A stretch of DNA of 64,000 nucleotides from contig JAHEFI010000001.1 in the NCBI GenBank assembly GCA_024640255.1, positions 62,001-126,000 on the forward strand, read 5' to 3'. The translations under genes and the position numbers were made by a program. The stretch comes from Bacteroidota bacterium. GTDB taxonomy: Bacteria > Bacteroidota > Bacteroidia > Chitinophagales > Chitinophagaceae. The notes beneath the pieces are model-generated. The model was not told the origin of the DNA and searched no databases. It was given only the letters and a program-made list of their open reading frames with translations. How positions within the stretch are numbered: the stretch's first letter is position 1; every line of letters begins with the position of its first letter. This document shows positions 26,801 to 36,498 of the stretch, one piece after another.

Positions 26801-28252
26801 TTATCTGTTCATTGAAGCCAAGAATTCTTCGTTGTCTTTGGTGCCTCGCATTCTTTTTAATAATTCATTCATCGCTTCATCTGTATTCATATCATTGATG
26901 AATAATCTTAAGATGTTCATTCTTTGCAATACATCTGCTGATAATAATAAATCATCTCTTCTTGTGCTAGATCCCACTAAATCAATTGCAGGGAAAATTC
27001 TCTTGTTCGCTAAACGACGATCTAATAATAATTCCATATTACCTGTACCCTTGAATTCTTCAAAGATTACCTCGTCCATTTTAGAACCTGTTTCAATTAA
27101 TGCTGTTGCTAAAATAGTTAATGAACCGCCGTTCTCAATTTTACGCGCAGCTCCAAAAAATTGTTTTGGTTTTTGCATCGCATTTGCTTCCACACCACCA
27201 GATAAAACTTTTCCAGAGCTTGGTGCCACTGTATTGTGTGCACGCGCTAAACGCGTGATAGAATCTAATAAAATAACCACATCGTGTCCGCACTCTACTA
27301 AACGCTTTGCTTTTTGTAAAGCCATAGTAGAAACTTTCACGTGCTTTTCAGCAGGCTCATCAAAAGTAGATGCAATCACTTCTGCTTTAACAGAACGCTC
27401 TACATCGGTAACTTCCTCGGGACGCTCATCTACTAATACCACCATTAAATAACATTCAGGATGGTTAGCAGCAATGGCATTCGCCACCTCTTTTAATAAC
27501 ATGGTCTTACCCACTTTTGGTTGCGCAACAATTAATCCACGTTGCCCCTTACCAATAGGCGTAAATAAATCCATGATACGTGTACTATAAGAAGTAGCAG
27601 AAGTATATAAATTTAATTTTTCAAAAGGGAATAAAGGAGTTAGATAATCAAATGGAATACGATCACGAATTTCATCTGGTTTTTTTCCGTTAACAAAATC
27701 TACTTTAGTTAATGCAAAATATTTCTCGCCTTCTTTAGGAGGTCTTACAGATCCATTTACCGTATCACCTGTTTTTAATCCAAATAATTTTATTTGAGAA
27801 GGAGATACATATACATCATCTGGAGAGGATAAATAATTATAATCAGAAGATCTTAAGAAGCCATATCCATCTGGCATCATTTCTAAAACACCTTCAGAAG
27901 CAATAGCTCCATCAAATTCCACATTGAATACTGGCTCTTTTTTAGGAGGGTAACGGTGTTGACCATGTCCCTGACCTGGTGTTCTCTGATCTGCTTGAAC
28001 AGCTGGATCAGCAGTTTGAGCAGCTTGCACAGGAGCAGGTGCTTCACTTGCAGCACTCTCGTCACCAAATAATTGAGCAGCTATCTGAGAAGCTTTTTCG
28101 TCTATGCTTTCGCTAGGTGAAGCGGCTTCAGCTTCTTTTTTGGCAATGGGTTTACGCTTTTTTTCTGCAATGGGTTCAGCCTTAACAGCTTTTGCAGCAG
28201 GAGCAGCAACAGGTTTGCGGCTTCTTTTTGGTTTCTCGTCTTTTTCTTGCAC
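26801..28252 (-). CDS. rho: Transcription termination factor Rho
   Basis: The hexameric RNA helicase that ends transcription. From about residue 110 the product follows the family: the OB-fold RNA-binding domain ('[20 protein letters not shown]', '[18 protein letters not shown]'), then the ATPase with Walker A '[11 protein letters not shown]', '[11 protein letters not shown]', the '[15 protein letters not shown]' Walker B and '[14 protein letters not shown]'. The first 110 residues are an Ala/Pro/Lys/Glu-rich low-complexity extension, and the usual N-terminal helical Rho_N domain is not evident. The start is a GTG and uncertain: the frame stays open upstream for more than 50 codons without an ATG. 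Confidence 0.93.
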   Translation of the reverse strand: MQEKDEKPKRSRKPVAAPAAKAVKAEPIAEKKRKPIAKKEAEAASPSESIDEKASQIAAQLFGDESAASEAPAPVQAAQTADPAVQADQRTPGQGHGQHRYPPKKEPVFNVEFDGAIASEGVLEMMPDGYGFLRSSDYNYLSSPDDVYVSPSQIKLFGLKTGDTVNGSVRPPKEGEKYFALTKVDFVNGKKPDEIRDRIPFDYLTPLFPFEKLNLYTSATSYSTRIMDLFTPIGKGQRGLIVAQPKVGKTMLLKEVANAIAANHPECYLMVVLVDERPEEVTDVERSVKAEVIASTFDEPAEKHVKVSTMALQKAKRLVECGHDVVILLDSITRLARAHNTVAPSSGKVLSGGVEANAMQKPKQFFGAARKIENGGSLTILATALIETGSKMDEVIFEEFKGTGNMELLLDRRLANKRIFPAIDLVGSSTRRDDLLLSADVLQRMNILRLFINDMNTDEAMNELLKRMRGTKDNEEFLASMNR

Positions 28253-28432
28253 AGTAAAATCTAGGGTTTTATTAAAAATCGAATCAAGTTCGGGGGTTAA
28301 ACAGCTCTTTTTTTGAAAATGGTAGTCTGAAATGACTTTTTGAGATGGAACGCTGGAGTTAAATACCCGATTTCGTCCCTTTCTACTGCAATGATAAGCC
28401 CTTTTTCAATAAAAAAACAATTTTTTATGGGT

Positions 28433-28440
28433 TATCTTTG
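28433..28440 (+). promoter_or_regulatory. Probable -7 promoter element of asnS
   Basis: TATCTTTG fits the Bacteroidota -7 consensus TAnnTTTG and ends 17 bases before the asnS start. No TTG was found at the expected -33 distance. The rest of the 205-base rho-asnS intergenic stretch shows no gene. Confidence 0.5.
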
Positions 28441-28457
28441 CCTTCCAAATAGTTATT

Positions 28458-29918
28458 ATGTTCAACCAAAGAGTAAAAATCAAGCAATTATTAAGTGGTA
28501 CCGGCGCCTCTAGCGCCGTGGGGTCCGAAGTAGTGGTAATGGGATGGGTACGTACTTTTAGAAACAATCAGTTTATCGCTTTAAACGATGGTAGTACTAA
28601 TAATAACGTTCAAGTAGTAGCAAGTTTGGGTGAGTTTGATGATGCTTTATTAAAGCGTATCACTACCGGTGCTTCTTTGAAAGTAAAAGGAGTGGTAGTA
28701 GAAAGTTTAGGTAAGGGACAAACTGTTGAAGTAAAAGCAACAGCAATAGAAATATTAGGAGATAGTGATGCAGAAAAATATCCTTTGCAACCTAAAAAAC
28801 ATTCTCTAGAATTTTTAAGAGAGAAAGCACATTTAAGATTTAGAACCAACACATTTGGATCGGTGTTTCGTATTCGTCATTCATTGGCATTTGCTGTGCA
28901 TCAATTTTTTAATGATAGAGGATTTTTATATTTACACACGCCTATTATTACATCAAGTGATGCAGAAGGTGCGGGTGAAATGTTTCGCGTAACAACTCTT
29001 CCCTTAGAAGGTGCACCAAAAAACGAAGCAGGCGAAATTGATTTTACAGAAGACTTTTTTGGCAAGAGCACTAACTTAACAGTGAGTGGTCAATTGGAAG
29101 GAGAGCTAGGCGCAATGGCGTTTTCAGACATCTACACATTTGGTCCAACCTTCCGTGCGGAGAATTCTAACACAACAAGACACTTAGCAGAATTTTGGAT
29201 GATTGAACCAGAAGTGGCTTTCAATGATTTAGAAGACAACATGAATTTAGCAGAAGATTTCATCAAGCATTTGATTGCTTATGTGATGGAAAAAAATGCT
29301 GACGATTTAGCTTTCTTAGATGCGAGATTAGCAGAAGAAGAAAAACAATTGCCTACTGAAAAAAGAAGTGGCATGGGCTTGATAGATAAATTAAAATTTG
29401 TTCTTGAAAACGGTTTTGAAAGAATTACTTATACCGAAGCCATAGATATTTTATTAAATAGCAATCATTATAAGAAAAAGAAATTCCAATACGATGTGAA
29501 GTGGGGAATTGACTTACAAAGTGAACATGAGCGTTATTTAGTAGAACAACATTTCAAAAAACCGGTGATAGTTACCGGTTATCCAGCTGCTATCAAAGCA
29601 TTCTATATGCGCATGAATGATGGTTGTGAGCCAGGTAAAGAAACCGTTGCAGCTATGGATATCCTAGCACCAGGTATTGGTGAGATTGTAGGTGGATCTC
29701 AAAGAGAAGAGCGTTTAGATAAATTAGAAGCAAGAATGAAAGACATGCATATTCCTTTAGAAGAAATGTCTTACTATTTGGATACTCGCAGATTTGGTTC
29801 TGTACCTCACGCAGGATTTGGTTTAGGTTTTGAGCGAATGGTACAATTTGTAACCGGAATGACTAATATTAGAGATGTGATTCCTTTTGCTAGAACGCCG
29901 AAGAATTGCGAATATTAA
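28458..29918 (+). CDS. asnS: Asparaginyl-tRNA synthetase
   Basis: Charges tRNA-Asn with asparagine. The 486-residue product has an N-terminal OB-fold anticodon-binding domain ('[22 protein letters not shown]') and a class II catalytic domain. The latter carries '[18 protein letters not shown]', '[20 protein letters not shown]' (motif 2, near 230-250) and '[15 protein letters not shown]' (motif 3, near 452-466). The segment '[12 protein letters not shown]' separates AsnRS from AspRS. Its presence means tRNA-Asn is charged directly rather than through Asp-tRNA transamidation. Confidence 0.96.
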   Translation: MFNQRVKIKQLLSGTGASSAVGSEVVVMGWVRTFRNNQFIALNDGSTNNNVQVVASLGEFDDALLKRITTGASLKVKGVVVESLGKGQTVEVKATAIEILGDSDAEKYPLQPKKHSLEFLREKAHLRFRTNTFGSVFRIRHSLAFAVHQFFNDRGFLYLHTPIITSSDAEGAGEMFRVTTLPLEGAPKNEAGEIDFTEDFFGKSTNLTVSGQLEGELGAMAFSDIYTFGPTFRAENSNTTRHLAEFWMIEPEVAFNDLEDNMNLAEDFIKHLIAYVMEKNADDLAFLDARLAEEEKQLPTEKRSGMGLIDKLKFVLENGFERITYTEAIDILLNSNHYKKKKFQYDVKWGIDLQSEHERYLVEQHFKKPVIVTGYPAAIKAFYMRMNDGCEPGKETVAAMDILAPGIGEIVGGSQREERLDKLEARMKDMHIPLEEMSYYLDTRRFGSVPHAGFGLGFERMVQFVTGMTNIRDVIPFARTPKNCEY

Positions 29919-29926
29919 AATAATTT

Positions 29927-30811
29927 ATGGGAATACTATTTGTACTGATTGGTGCGTTTTGTTTTGCATTAAGTAATGCCTATTGGAAAAAAGTTACCCA
30001 AACAATTCCTTATCAAGTAGGAATGTTTTTTAGAGGCATTTTTGCTTCAGTGGTTTTTGCAATTTTATATTTTGGTTTTAGAGATACTTCTTTTTTTACA
30101 GGATGGACTGTAAAGCCATTGGCTATTGATCAACAATTTTTATTAACGATTGCCATTTGTGTTTTCAATATTTTTGGTTTGTTGTTTTTTTTAAGAGGTA
30201 TTCAGAAAGCGCCTGTAAGCATTGTGGTTCCTGTATCTGCGCTAAAAGTATTTACCATTTTAACAGCGGTGTTTGTAGTAGGTGAGGTTTGGAAAATGCC
30301 TTACTTGTATGCATTTGTTTTATCTACTGGTGGATTATTGTTTTTGTATTTAGAAGGAAGTTCACAAGCAAGCTCTAAAGAACAAAAAATGGGAGTGTTG
30401 TATGGATTAGCATCTAGTTTTTTCTGGGGTAGCTCTTATGCATTATATACTTATCCTATTCAATGGTGGGGTCCATTAGGTTTTAGTTTTGTGATTGAAA
30501 CCACAGCTATGTTATTTGGTTTGGTATTAATTATTAAAGATGGTTTGCTTTCTTCTTTACATCAATATATTAAAGCAACACATATTCAAACGTATATTGT
30601 TCAAGGTATTTTATTGGTAGCAGGTGGATTAGCTATTAATATTTCTTATCAGTACTTACCTATTATGGTAATTAATATTTTAATTATCAGTAGTCAGTTA
30701 TTGTCTGTTTTATTGGGCTTTATGTTTTTTAAAGAAAGGCTAAGTTTGAAGCAATGGTTTGGTTTGATACTTATTATTGCAAGCTTTTTTGTGGTAGCAA
30801 CAGCAGCATAA
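29927..30811 (+). CDS. EamA/DMT family permease
   Basis: A 294-residue integral membrane protein with about ten hydrophobic helices in two repeats, the layout of the drug/metabolite transporter superfamily. The first repeat contains 'GAFCFALSNAYWKK'. The end of the first half has 'APVSIVVPVSALKVFTILTAVFVVGE', and the second repeat mirrors it with 'LPIMVINILIISSQLLSVLLGFMFFKERL'. The substrate is unknown. It starts 8 bases after asnS and may be read from the same transcript. Confidence 0.82.
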   Translation: MGILFVLIGAFCFALSNAYWKKVTQTIPYQVGMFFRGIFASVVFAILYFGFRDTSFFTGWTVKPLAIDQQFLLTIAICVFNIFGLLFFLRGIQKAPVSIVVPVSALKVFTILTAVFVVGEVWKMPYLYAFVLSTGGLLFLYLEGSSQASSKEQKMGVLYGLASSFFWGSSYALYTYPIQWWGPLGFSFVIETTAMLFGLVLIIKDGLLSSLHQYIKATHIQTYIVQGILLVAGGLAINISYQYLPIMVINILIISSQLLSVLLGFMFFKERLSLKQWFGLILIIASFFVVATAA

Positions 30812-30865
30812 ATCACTGTTCTAAAACCCCCGTTTTTGACTGATTTTCAATAAATAAGCCTAATT

Positions 30866-30898
30866 TTTTGCTATTTAAGGCGGCCTGGCCTATATTTG
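30866..30898 (+). promoter_or_regulatory. Promoter of tRNA-Phe (Bacteroidota -33/-7 type)
   Basis: TTTTG (ending at 30870) and TATATTTG (30891-30898) are separated by 20 bases. This fits the Bacteroidota housekeeping promoter, TTG followed by 19-21 bases and TAnnTTTG. The tRNA begins 32 bases downstream. It is one of two complete -33/-7 pairs found in the window. Confidence 0.8.
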
Positions 30899-30930
30899 CT
30901 GCCCGAACAAATAGCTCGGAATCTACGGAA

Positions 30931-31006
30931 GGTGCGGTAGCTCAGTCGGTAGAGCAAAGGACTGAAAATCCTTGTGTCGCCGGTTCGATCCCGGCCCACA
31001 CCACCA
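30931..31006 (+). tRNA. tRNA-Phe (GAA)
   Basis: A 73-base tRNA plus encoded CCA. The D-stem is GCTC/GAGC and the anticodon stem is AAGGA/TCCTT. The 7-base anticodon loop CTGAAAA places anticodon GAA at 34-36. The T-arm is GCCGG-TTCGATC-CCGGC. The acceptor stem GGTGCGG pairs with CCACACC at six of seven positions; position 5 (C) faces 68 (A). It has its own promoter and terminator. Confidence 0.95.
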
Positions 31007-31034
31007 ACCCCAACAGAAATGTTGGGGTTTTTTT
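31007..31034 (+). terminator. Terminator of tRNA-Phe
   Basis: A stem of ACCCCAACA with TGTTGGGGT around a GAAA loop, followed by a run of seven T residues. It directly follows the encoded CCA of the tRNA. Confidence 0.93.
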
Positions 31035-31091
31035 GTGCCCGTTTAATGTTACATTTGATGACCCCCAAAGGATAGATTAAAAAATTAATCT

Positions 31092-33545
31092 ATGAGGCAT
31101 TTAATTTTATTTTTTGGGATGATTTTCATTTTTCAAACACCTATTTATTCTCAAGGTGTTAAGTTTCTTCAGAAAAATAATACTAGCGGTAATTTTGAGC
31201 AATTATTTTCAATTGATAATAAGTTTTTATTTCCAAGAAATAATTGGGGCGTTGTTCCTATAGATTTCGATGGCGACTCATTAAAAGATATTATTTTACC
31301 ATTTTATTATGGTCCACAAAATAATTTTGATGTATCCTATTTGAGATTTTTCAAAAACATGGGTGGCGGAAATTTAAAGGAAGTTACAAGTAAGTTTATA
31401 AATTCTGAGAATAGGGGAAAGTTTTATGTTGGAATGAATGATCTATTCCCAGTAATATTTGATTTTAACAAAGATGGTTTAGATGATTTTTTCTTTTCGG
31501 ATGGTTGGGAAAATAATGATTATAGTAATTATGATAGTATTTATGGTGTAGTTAAGTTTAGAGATTATTTTTATAAAAAGGACAAGGTTGGAATGATTAA
31601 TACCAATGGAGCAAAAGCGCCGTCCTTTTTTTATCAAAAAGACGGAACTTTAAAAAAGGGAATCGACTTATTCGATAAAAAAACTTTTGGATGGAACGGC
31701 CCCGCCGTTGCATATGATATTGATAAAGATACCTGGACAGACTTAATAATTAATCAAGGAACATTTTGGGGCTGCTTTATTGCAGAGGATTCGACAATTG
31801 TTAAACCATTAGACGGCATTTCAATTTGGAAAAATAATAATGGCAAGGGCTTTATTTTAAGTCAACATTTTTATTTTACAGATACAGTTAATAAATATAC
31901 TTTTCAAATTGATGACGGCAATTTATCAATTGCAGATTATAATGGGGATGGGTATGCTGATATATTGGTAAATGGTAACAAAATACCCTATACTACTAAT
32001 AGTGATTCAAGTATTTGGTCTGTTAATTACAAAAGGCTAGATATTACTAAGGCAAATTTAGAGACCAGATTATATATTTCAGATAAAGGAGTATTTAGTG
32101 AAAAAAATTACGCTATTATTAATAAATCTAGAACAAAGAGTAATTATGCTATAGATTTAAATAAAGATGGTAAAACAGATTTTATCTCTCTTTGGTCCAA
32201 TTCTTCTTTTTATCCAAAAGGATATCTTGATTCAACTTATAATAATGATGGTGTTAATACTCAATTCTACGCCTTTATCAATAAAGGTAATAATGTCTTC
32301 GAGGATCAAACTTCAGTGTATTTCCCTAATGATAATTATAAATTTTCTAGAGTAAGTACAAAAGAACTTAAATTATTAGACATTAATAATGATGGCTTGA
32401 TAGATATTTTTCCATTGACTTATAAATATGATTCAATGTATACCAGGTACAATGTATATTCTCAAGATGTTCCAGGTTCAATGTCAACGGTATACTATAA
32501 AAATATTAATAATAAATATTTTCAAAAAACAACAGTTGATACATTTTTCTATCTAAGTATTTGGAAAAAATATCCTGATTTTAAAAATCAAGATACTGTA
32601 TATAAATTTAATACACAAAATCCACAACAAGGGCCACCATTGGTTAATGGAAAATACTTATTAGATGAAAATACTTTTTTAAATGCTTTTGTGCTTGATG
32701 ATTTTAATAATGATAAGAAAATTGATTTATTTGGAATTGTTCCAGGAGATGCTGGTGGTAAACAAAACTACTTTCAAGATAAATATAAAGATTTTGCAGG
32801 GTCAGGCTTTTTTTCAATGATATTTCAATGTAATGCCACAAAGCCATTATTTAATACTGCTAAATACTCCTTTTGTACTGGTGACTCTTTGAAATTATCT
32901 ATAACCAATGTCAATAAGGGAGACACTTTAAAATGGTATTTTGGTAATAAATCAGATATTTCAAATGTTACAAATAAGGTTTTTAATGATTCTACCACTT
33001 TATTTGTAACTAGAACTGATAGTTTGGGTTGTGTCTCTACTTCAGACACTATTCAGATAAAAAAATTCAATATACCACCCGCTCCGATTTTATCAAGAGA
33101 TACTGCAAATTATTTAGTTTCTGGAGTTATTGGAACTACATGGTATAAAGATGGTGTTCTATTAAATGATACTACTCAAAAAATCAAACCTAGTGATCCT
33201 GGATCATTCACTGCAAAAACAACTCAAAACGGTTGTATAAGTCCATTAAGTAACCCCTACTATTACTTAGTGACGGATATCATTAAGTTGAGTAATGATG
33301 AATTCATAAAAATTGCCCCGAATCCTTTTAATTCGATATTGAATTTTGATTTTAATATCAAGGGGTATCAAAAAGTAAACCTAGAGGTTTTTGAAATTAG
33401 TACAGGAAGTAAAGTGAGAGTGTTTCAAAATTTACTCCCAGGTCAATCGATTAATTTAGGAAATCTTGCTTCAGGAACTTATTTGGTAAAGGTTAGTACT
33501 TCTGACAATAAAATAGTTCAACAATTCAAAATGGTTAAAATTTAA
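31092..33545 (+). CDS. FG-GAP repeat protein with T9SS type A sorting domain
   Basis: An 817-residue secreted protein: signal peptide (about 1-20), then VCBS/FG-GAP-like repeats with calcium-binding D-x-[DN]-x-D-G loops ('DFDGDSLKDII', 'DFNKDGLDDFF', 'DYNGDGYADIL', 'DLNKDGKTDFI', 'DINNDGLIDIF'). Two short immunoglobulin-like modules follow near 600-730. The last 80 or so residues ('IAPNPFNSILNFDF', 'VNLEVFEISTGS', 'LASGTYLVKVS', 'QQFKMVKI') are a T9SS type A sorting domain. That domain sends the protein through the outer membrane and to the surface. The final 250 residues closely resemble those of the gene at 58486. The ligand is unknown. Confidence 0.85.
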   Translation: MRHLILFFGMIFIFQTPIYSQGVKFLQKNNTSGNFEQLFSIDNKFLFPRNNWGVVPIDFDGDSLKDIILPFYYGPQNNFDVSYLRFFKNMGGGNLKEVTSKFINSENRGKFYVGMNDLFPVIFDFNKDGLDDFFFSDGWENNDYSNYDSIYGVVKFRDYFYKKDKVGMINTNGAKAPSFFYQKDGTLKKGIDLFDKKTFGWNGPAVAYDIDKDTWTDLIINQGTFWGCFIAEDSTIVKPLDGISIWKNNNGKGFILSQHFYFTDTVNKYTFQIDDGNLSIADYNGDGYADILVNGNKIPYTTNSDSSIWSVNYKRLDITKANLETRLYISDKGVFSEKNYAIINKSRTKSNYAIDLNKDGKTDFISLWSNSSFYPKGYLDSTYNNDGVNTQFYAFINKGNNVFEDQTSVYFPNDNYKFSRVSTKELKLLDINNDGLIDIFPLTYKYDSMYTRYNVYSQDVPGSMSTVYYKNINNKYFQKTTVDTFFYLSIWKKYPDFKNQDTVYKFNTQNPQQGPPLVNGKYLLDENTFLNAFVLDDFNNDKKIDLFGIVPGDAGGKQNYFQDKYKDFAGSGFFSMIFQCNATKPLFNTAKYSFCTGDSLKLSITNVNKGDTLKWYFGNKSDISNVTNKVFNDSTTLFVTRTDSLGCVSTSDTIQIKKFNIPPAPILSRDTANYLVSGVIGTTWYKDGVLLNDTTQKIKPSDPGSFTAKTTQNGCISPLSNPYYYLVTDIIKLSNDEFIKIAPNPFNSILNFDFNIKGYQKVNLEVFEISTGSKVRVFQNLLPGQSINLGNLASGTYLVKVSTSDNKIVQQFKMVKI

Positions 33546-33595
33546 CGTATCTAATAAGTTTAAGTTATACATTTGAATAACTAATCTTACTTCAA

Positions 33596-34888
33596 ATGAA
33601 ATTTAAAATATATCTTTTCATTTATTTTATAAGTATTATTTCATATAGGTCTAATGCACAAAAATTAGATGTAATTAAATCTGTATTATCATCTATCAAA
33701 GATAGTAATGCAAAATCTGTATTAGCCAATCCTGAGACTTTTAGATATCAGATTATCTATACACAAATTAATCGAGATAAAAACGGAACGCCACATTTCA
33801 CTAATTATAAGTTGAATGTAGATCCAAATAAATATTTTAATCCTGCATCTATGGTGAAAATGCCATTGGCCTTTTTGTCTTTAGAAAAATTACATGAATT
33901 AAATAAACCTGCCGTTAATAAGTATACTAGTATTTTATATGATAGCAGCTATCAAAGACAGGTGGCGATGTATGTAGATTCTAGTTCAGCTAATAAAAAG
34001 CCTTCAATTGCTCACTTTATTAAAAGGGCGTTTTTAATTTCTGAAAATGATCCATATAATAGAATGTATCAATTTGTTGGACAAAGAGACATTAATAGAA
34101 AGCTTCAGCAGAAAGGCTATGGCTCTAATAGAATTACCAGACAGTTCATGGGATATACAGAAGATCAAAATAGACACACCAACGGAATTAGGTTTGTAGA
34201 TGATCAAAATAAGATACTTTACAAGCAAGCTCCACAATACAATACAGATAGCTTTGCCTTTGGCGCCCCTGTATTAATAGGCAATGCGCATTGGAATAGC
34301 AATGATGAACTTGTTCAAGGTCCATTTGATTTTACTAAACATAATAATGTTTCATTGGAAGATTTTCAACAAATGTTGCAATCGGTTGTTTTTCCATCCT
34401 CTGTGTCTAAAGAAAAGAGATTTAATTTTTCAGAAGAAGATAGACTGTTCTTATTACAATTTTTATCTCAATATCCCTCAGAAACCAATTATCCCAAATA
34501 CGATAGCGAGCATTTCTATGATAGCTATGTAAAATTCTTTTTTCAGGATAGTACACATAGTATGCCCAGAAACATAAGGGTATTTAATAAGGTCGGATGG
34601 GCATATGGCTTTTTAACAGATGTGTCCTATGTTTTAGACACGGTTAATAATATTGATTACATGCTATCTGCAACCTTATATGTTAATAGTGATGGCGTAG
34701 TGAATGACTCTAAATATGATGAAGCCACTGTAGGATTCCCGTTCTTAAAACAAATTGGAAACGCTTTTTATCAGTATGAACTTACACGTACAAGAGAGAA
34801 CAAGCCAATTTTACATAATCCAGTAAAACAATACGAGAAAAGAGATCCTAAAGACAATCGACCTTCTATAAAGAATGTAGATAATTAA
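33596..34888 (+). CDS. Exported serine hydrolase, class A beta-lactamase-like fold
   Basis: A 430-residue protein with a signal peptide (about 1-21). The penicillin-binding/class A beta-lactamase signature is present as 'PASMVKMPLAFLSL', S-x-x-K at 85-88. 'SEN' at 149-151 is in the SDN-like position, and 'NKVGWAYG' is a K-[TV]-G-like motif. The spacing is longer than in true beta-lactamases and 'ExxLN' is not evident. A carboxypeptidase or other periplasmic serine hydrolase is therefore more likely than antibiotic resistance. The ADP-ribosylglycohydrolase-like gene follows after 14 bases. Confidence 0.8.
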   Translation: MKFKIYLFIYFISIISYRSNAQKLDVIKSVLSSIKDSNAKSVLANPETFRYQIIYTQINRDKNGTPHFTNYKLNVDPNKYFNPASMVKMPLAFLSLEKLHELNKPAVNKYTSILYDSSYQRQVAMYVDSSSANKKPSIAHFIKRAFLISENDPYNRMYQFVGQRDINRKLQQKGYGSNRITRQFMGYTEDQNRHTNGIRFVDDQNKILYKQAPQYNTDSFAFGAPVLIGNAHWNSNDELVQGPFDFTKHNNVSLEDFQQMLQSVVFPSSVSKEKRFNFSEEDRLFLLQFLSQYPSETNYPKYDSEHFYDSYVKFFFQDSTHSMPRNIRVFNKVGWAYGFLTDVSYVLDTVNNIDYMLSATLYVNSDGVVNDSKYDEATVGFPFLKQIGNAFYQYELTRTRENKPILHNPVKQYEKRDPKDNRPSIKNVDN

Positions 34889-34902
34889 AATAATAATTAG
34901 TC

Positions 34903-36408
34903 ATGAAAATAATTTTTACAACATTTTGTTTTTTTGCTTTTCTATTTGCATCTGCACAAAATATCATTATTTCAAAAGCGAAATTACAAGATAAAATAAA
35001 AGGGGGCTGGGCTGGTCAAACAATTGGTGTTACCCATGGGGGACCCTATGAGTTTAAATTTTTAGGAACTATGATTCAAGATTATCAACCAATTCAGTGG
35101 AATAAGGGACAGTTTAAATTTTATTTTGATAAAGAACCCGGACTGTATGATGATATCTATTTAGACTTAACCTTTGTAGATGTAATTGAAAAATATGGTG
35201 TTGACGCTTCAGTGGATTCATTTGCCAATGCAGTTGCAAGAGCAGAATATCCATTATGGCACGCGAATCAAGCCGGCAGATATAATATTTTACAAGGAAT
35301 AAAGGCTCCTGCCTCTGGACACTGGAAAAATAATCCTCATGCAGATGATATCGACTTTCAAATTGAAGCTGATTTTGCGGGACTAATGTTTCCTGGTATG
35401 ATCAATTCTTCTGCAGCCTTGTGCGATAAGGTGGGACATATCATGAACTATGGAGATGGTTATTATGGTGGACTTTTTATAGCAAGCCTATATACTCAAG
35501 CATTTATTTCTAATGATATTCGGTGGGTGATTAACAGTTCTCTTGAAACAATTCCAAAGCAAAGTAATTATTATAAATGTATCAAAGACGTAATTAATTG
35601 GCATAAACAATATCCTAATAACTGGAAAAAAACTTGGTTTGAGATACAACGTAAATACACCAACGATATTGGTTGTACCGATGGAGTATTTAAATCGTAT
35701 GACATTAGTGCAGCCGTTAACTCTGCATATGTGGTGATGGGTTTATTGTATGGCAATGGTGATTTTGATAAAACGATGGATATTTCAATTAGATCTGGTC
35801 AGGATGCAGATTGCAATCCAGCTTCTGCAGCGGGTATTTTAGGAACTATCATTGGTTATAATAATATTCCTAGTAAATGGATAGAGGAGTTAAAAGAAGT
35901 AGAAGACCGCGATTTTGTATACACAAATCTTTCTTTACAAAAAATGTATGCACTTGGAATGAAACATGCAGAAGCCATGATAATAAAAAACGGCGGAACT
36001 GTAGATGAAACCAATGTGGTTATTGCCTATCAAAAACCACTAGCTGCAAAATTCGAAAAATCTTTTGAACACATTATTCCTACCGAACGTAGATGGTTGG
36101 GCTGGAATGGAGCTTTATTAAAAAACAACTATAGTGCAGATTTTAAAGGAACGGGTTTAGCTATTGCTTCAACAATAAGCAATGACTGGGGGGCAAATAC
36201 GGATATGGAATTTAAAATAGAGGTAAATATTGACGGACGAAAAGAAGTTGTAAGTATGCCATATAACTTCAAAAAAAGAAAATATGAACTCTATTATAAT
36301 TATAACTTATCTAATACAAATCATCATATAGAACTAAACTTATTAAATCCTTCTAATTCCATAAACATAACCTTGACAGATATTATTGTTTATACGGATG
36401 AAAAGTAA
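34903..36408 (+). CDS. Exported ADP-ribosylglycohydrolase family protein
   Basis: A 501-residue protein with a signal peptide (about 1-19). It has the ADP-ribosylglycohydrolase fold: 'KIKGGWAGQTIGV' at 31-43, an acidic pair in 'GLYDDIYLDLTF' (Asp83, Asp84), 'NYGDGYYGGLFIASLYTQAF' and a second metal motif 'SGQDADCNPASAAGILG' near 296-312. Related proteins remove ADP-ribose from proteins or act on other N-glycosidic bonds. Export is unusual, since ADP-ribosylation is normally cytoplasmic. A periplasmic or extracellular substrate with a glycosyl bond is a plausible alternative. A C-terminal beta-rich domain (about 385-501) follows the hydrolase. Confidence 0.82.
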   Translation: MKIIFTTFCFFAFLFASAQNIIISKAKLQDKIKGGWAGQTIGVTHGGPYEFKFLGTMIQDYQPIQWNKGQFKFYFDKEPGLYDDIYLDLTFVDVIEKYGVDASVDSFANAVARAEYPLWHANQAGRYNILQGIKAPASGHWKNNPHADDIDFQIEADFAGLMFPGMINSSAALCDKVGHIMNYGDGYYGGLFIASLYTQAFISNDIRWVINSSLETIPKQSNYYKCIKDVINWHKQYPNNWKKTWFEIQRKYTNDIGCTDGVFKSYDISAAVNSAYVVMGLLYGNGDFDKTMDISIRSGQDADCNPASAAGILGTIIGYNNIPSKWIEELKEVEDRDFVYTNLSLQKMYALGMKHAEAMIIKNGGTVDETNVVIAYQKPLAAKFEKSFEHIIPTERRWLGWNGALLKNNYSADFKGTGLAIASTISNDWGANTDMEFKIEVNIDGRKEVVSMPYNFKKRKYELYYNYNLSNTNHHIELNLLNPSNSINITLTDIIVYTDEK

Positions 36409-36498
36409 AATTGTATCTCACATCATTTTTCATCTTAGAATTTAATGTTGTTCATCAATTAAATCTTTAAAAGATAGTAAAAACCCCTAAATTCATTT

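Noticed and set aside
26832-27452. 206-codon plus-strand frame opposite rho
   Set aside because: Antisense shadow of the conserved Rho ATPase; the composition follows from rho codon use.
30868-31080. Open frames on both strands over the tRNA-Phe region
   Set aside because: They are translations of the tRNA, its promoter and its terminator, with no family match.
33596-34888. Antibiotic-resistance beta-lactamase
   Set aside because: The S-x-x-K is present but the class A ExxLN motif is not evident and the spacing is unusual; a general exported serine hydrolase is a safer call.
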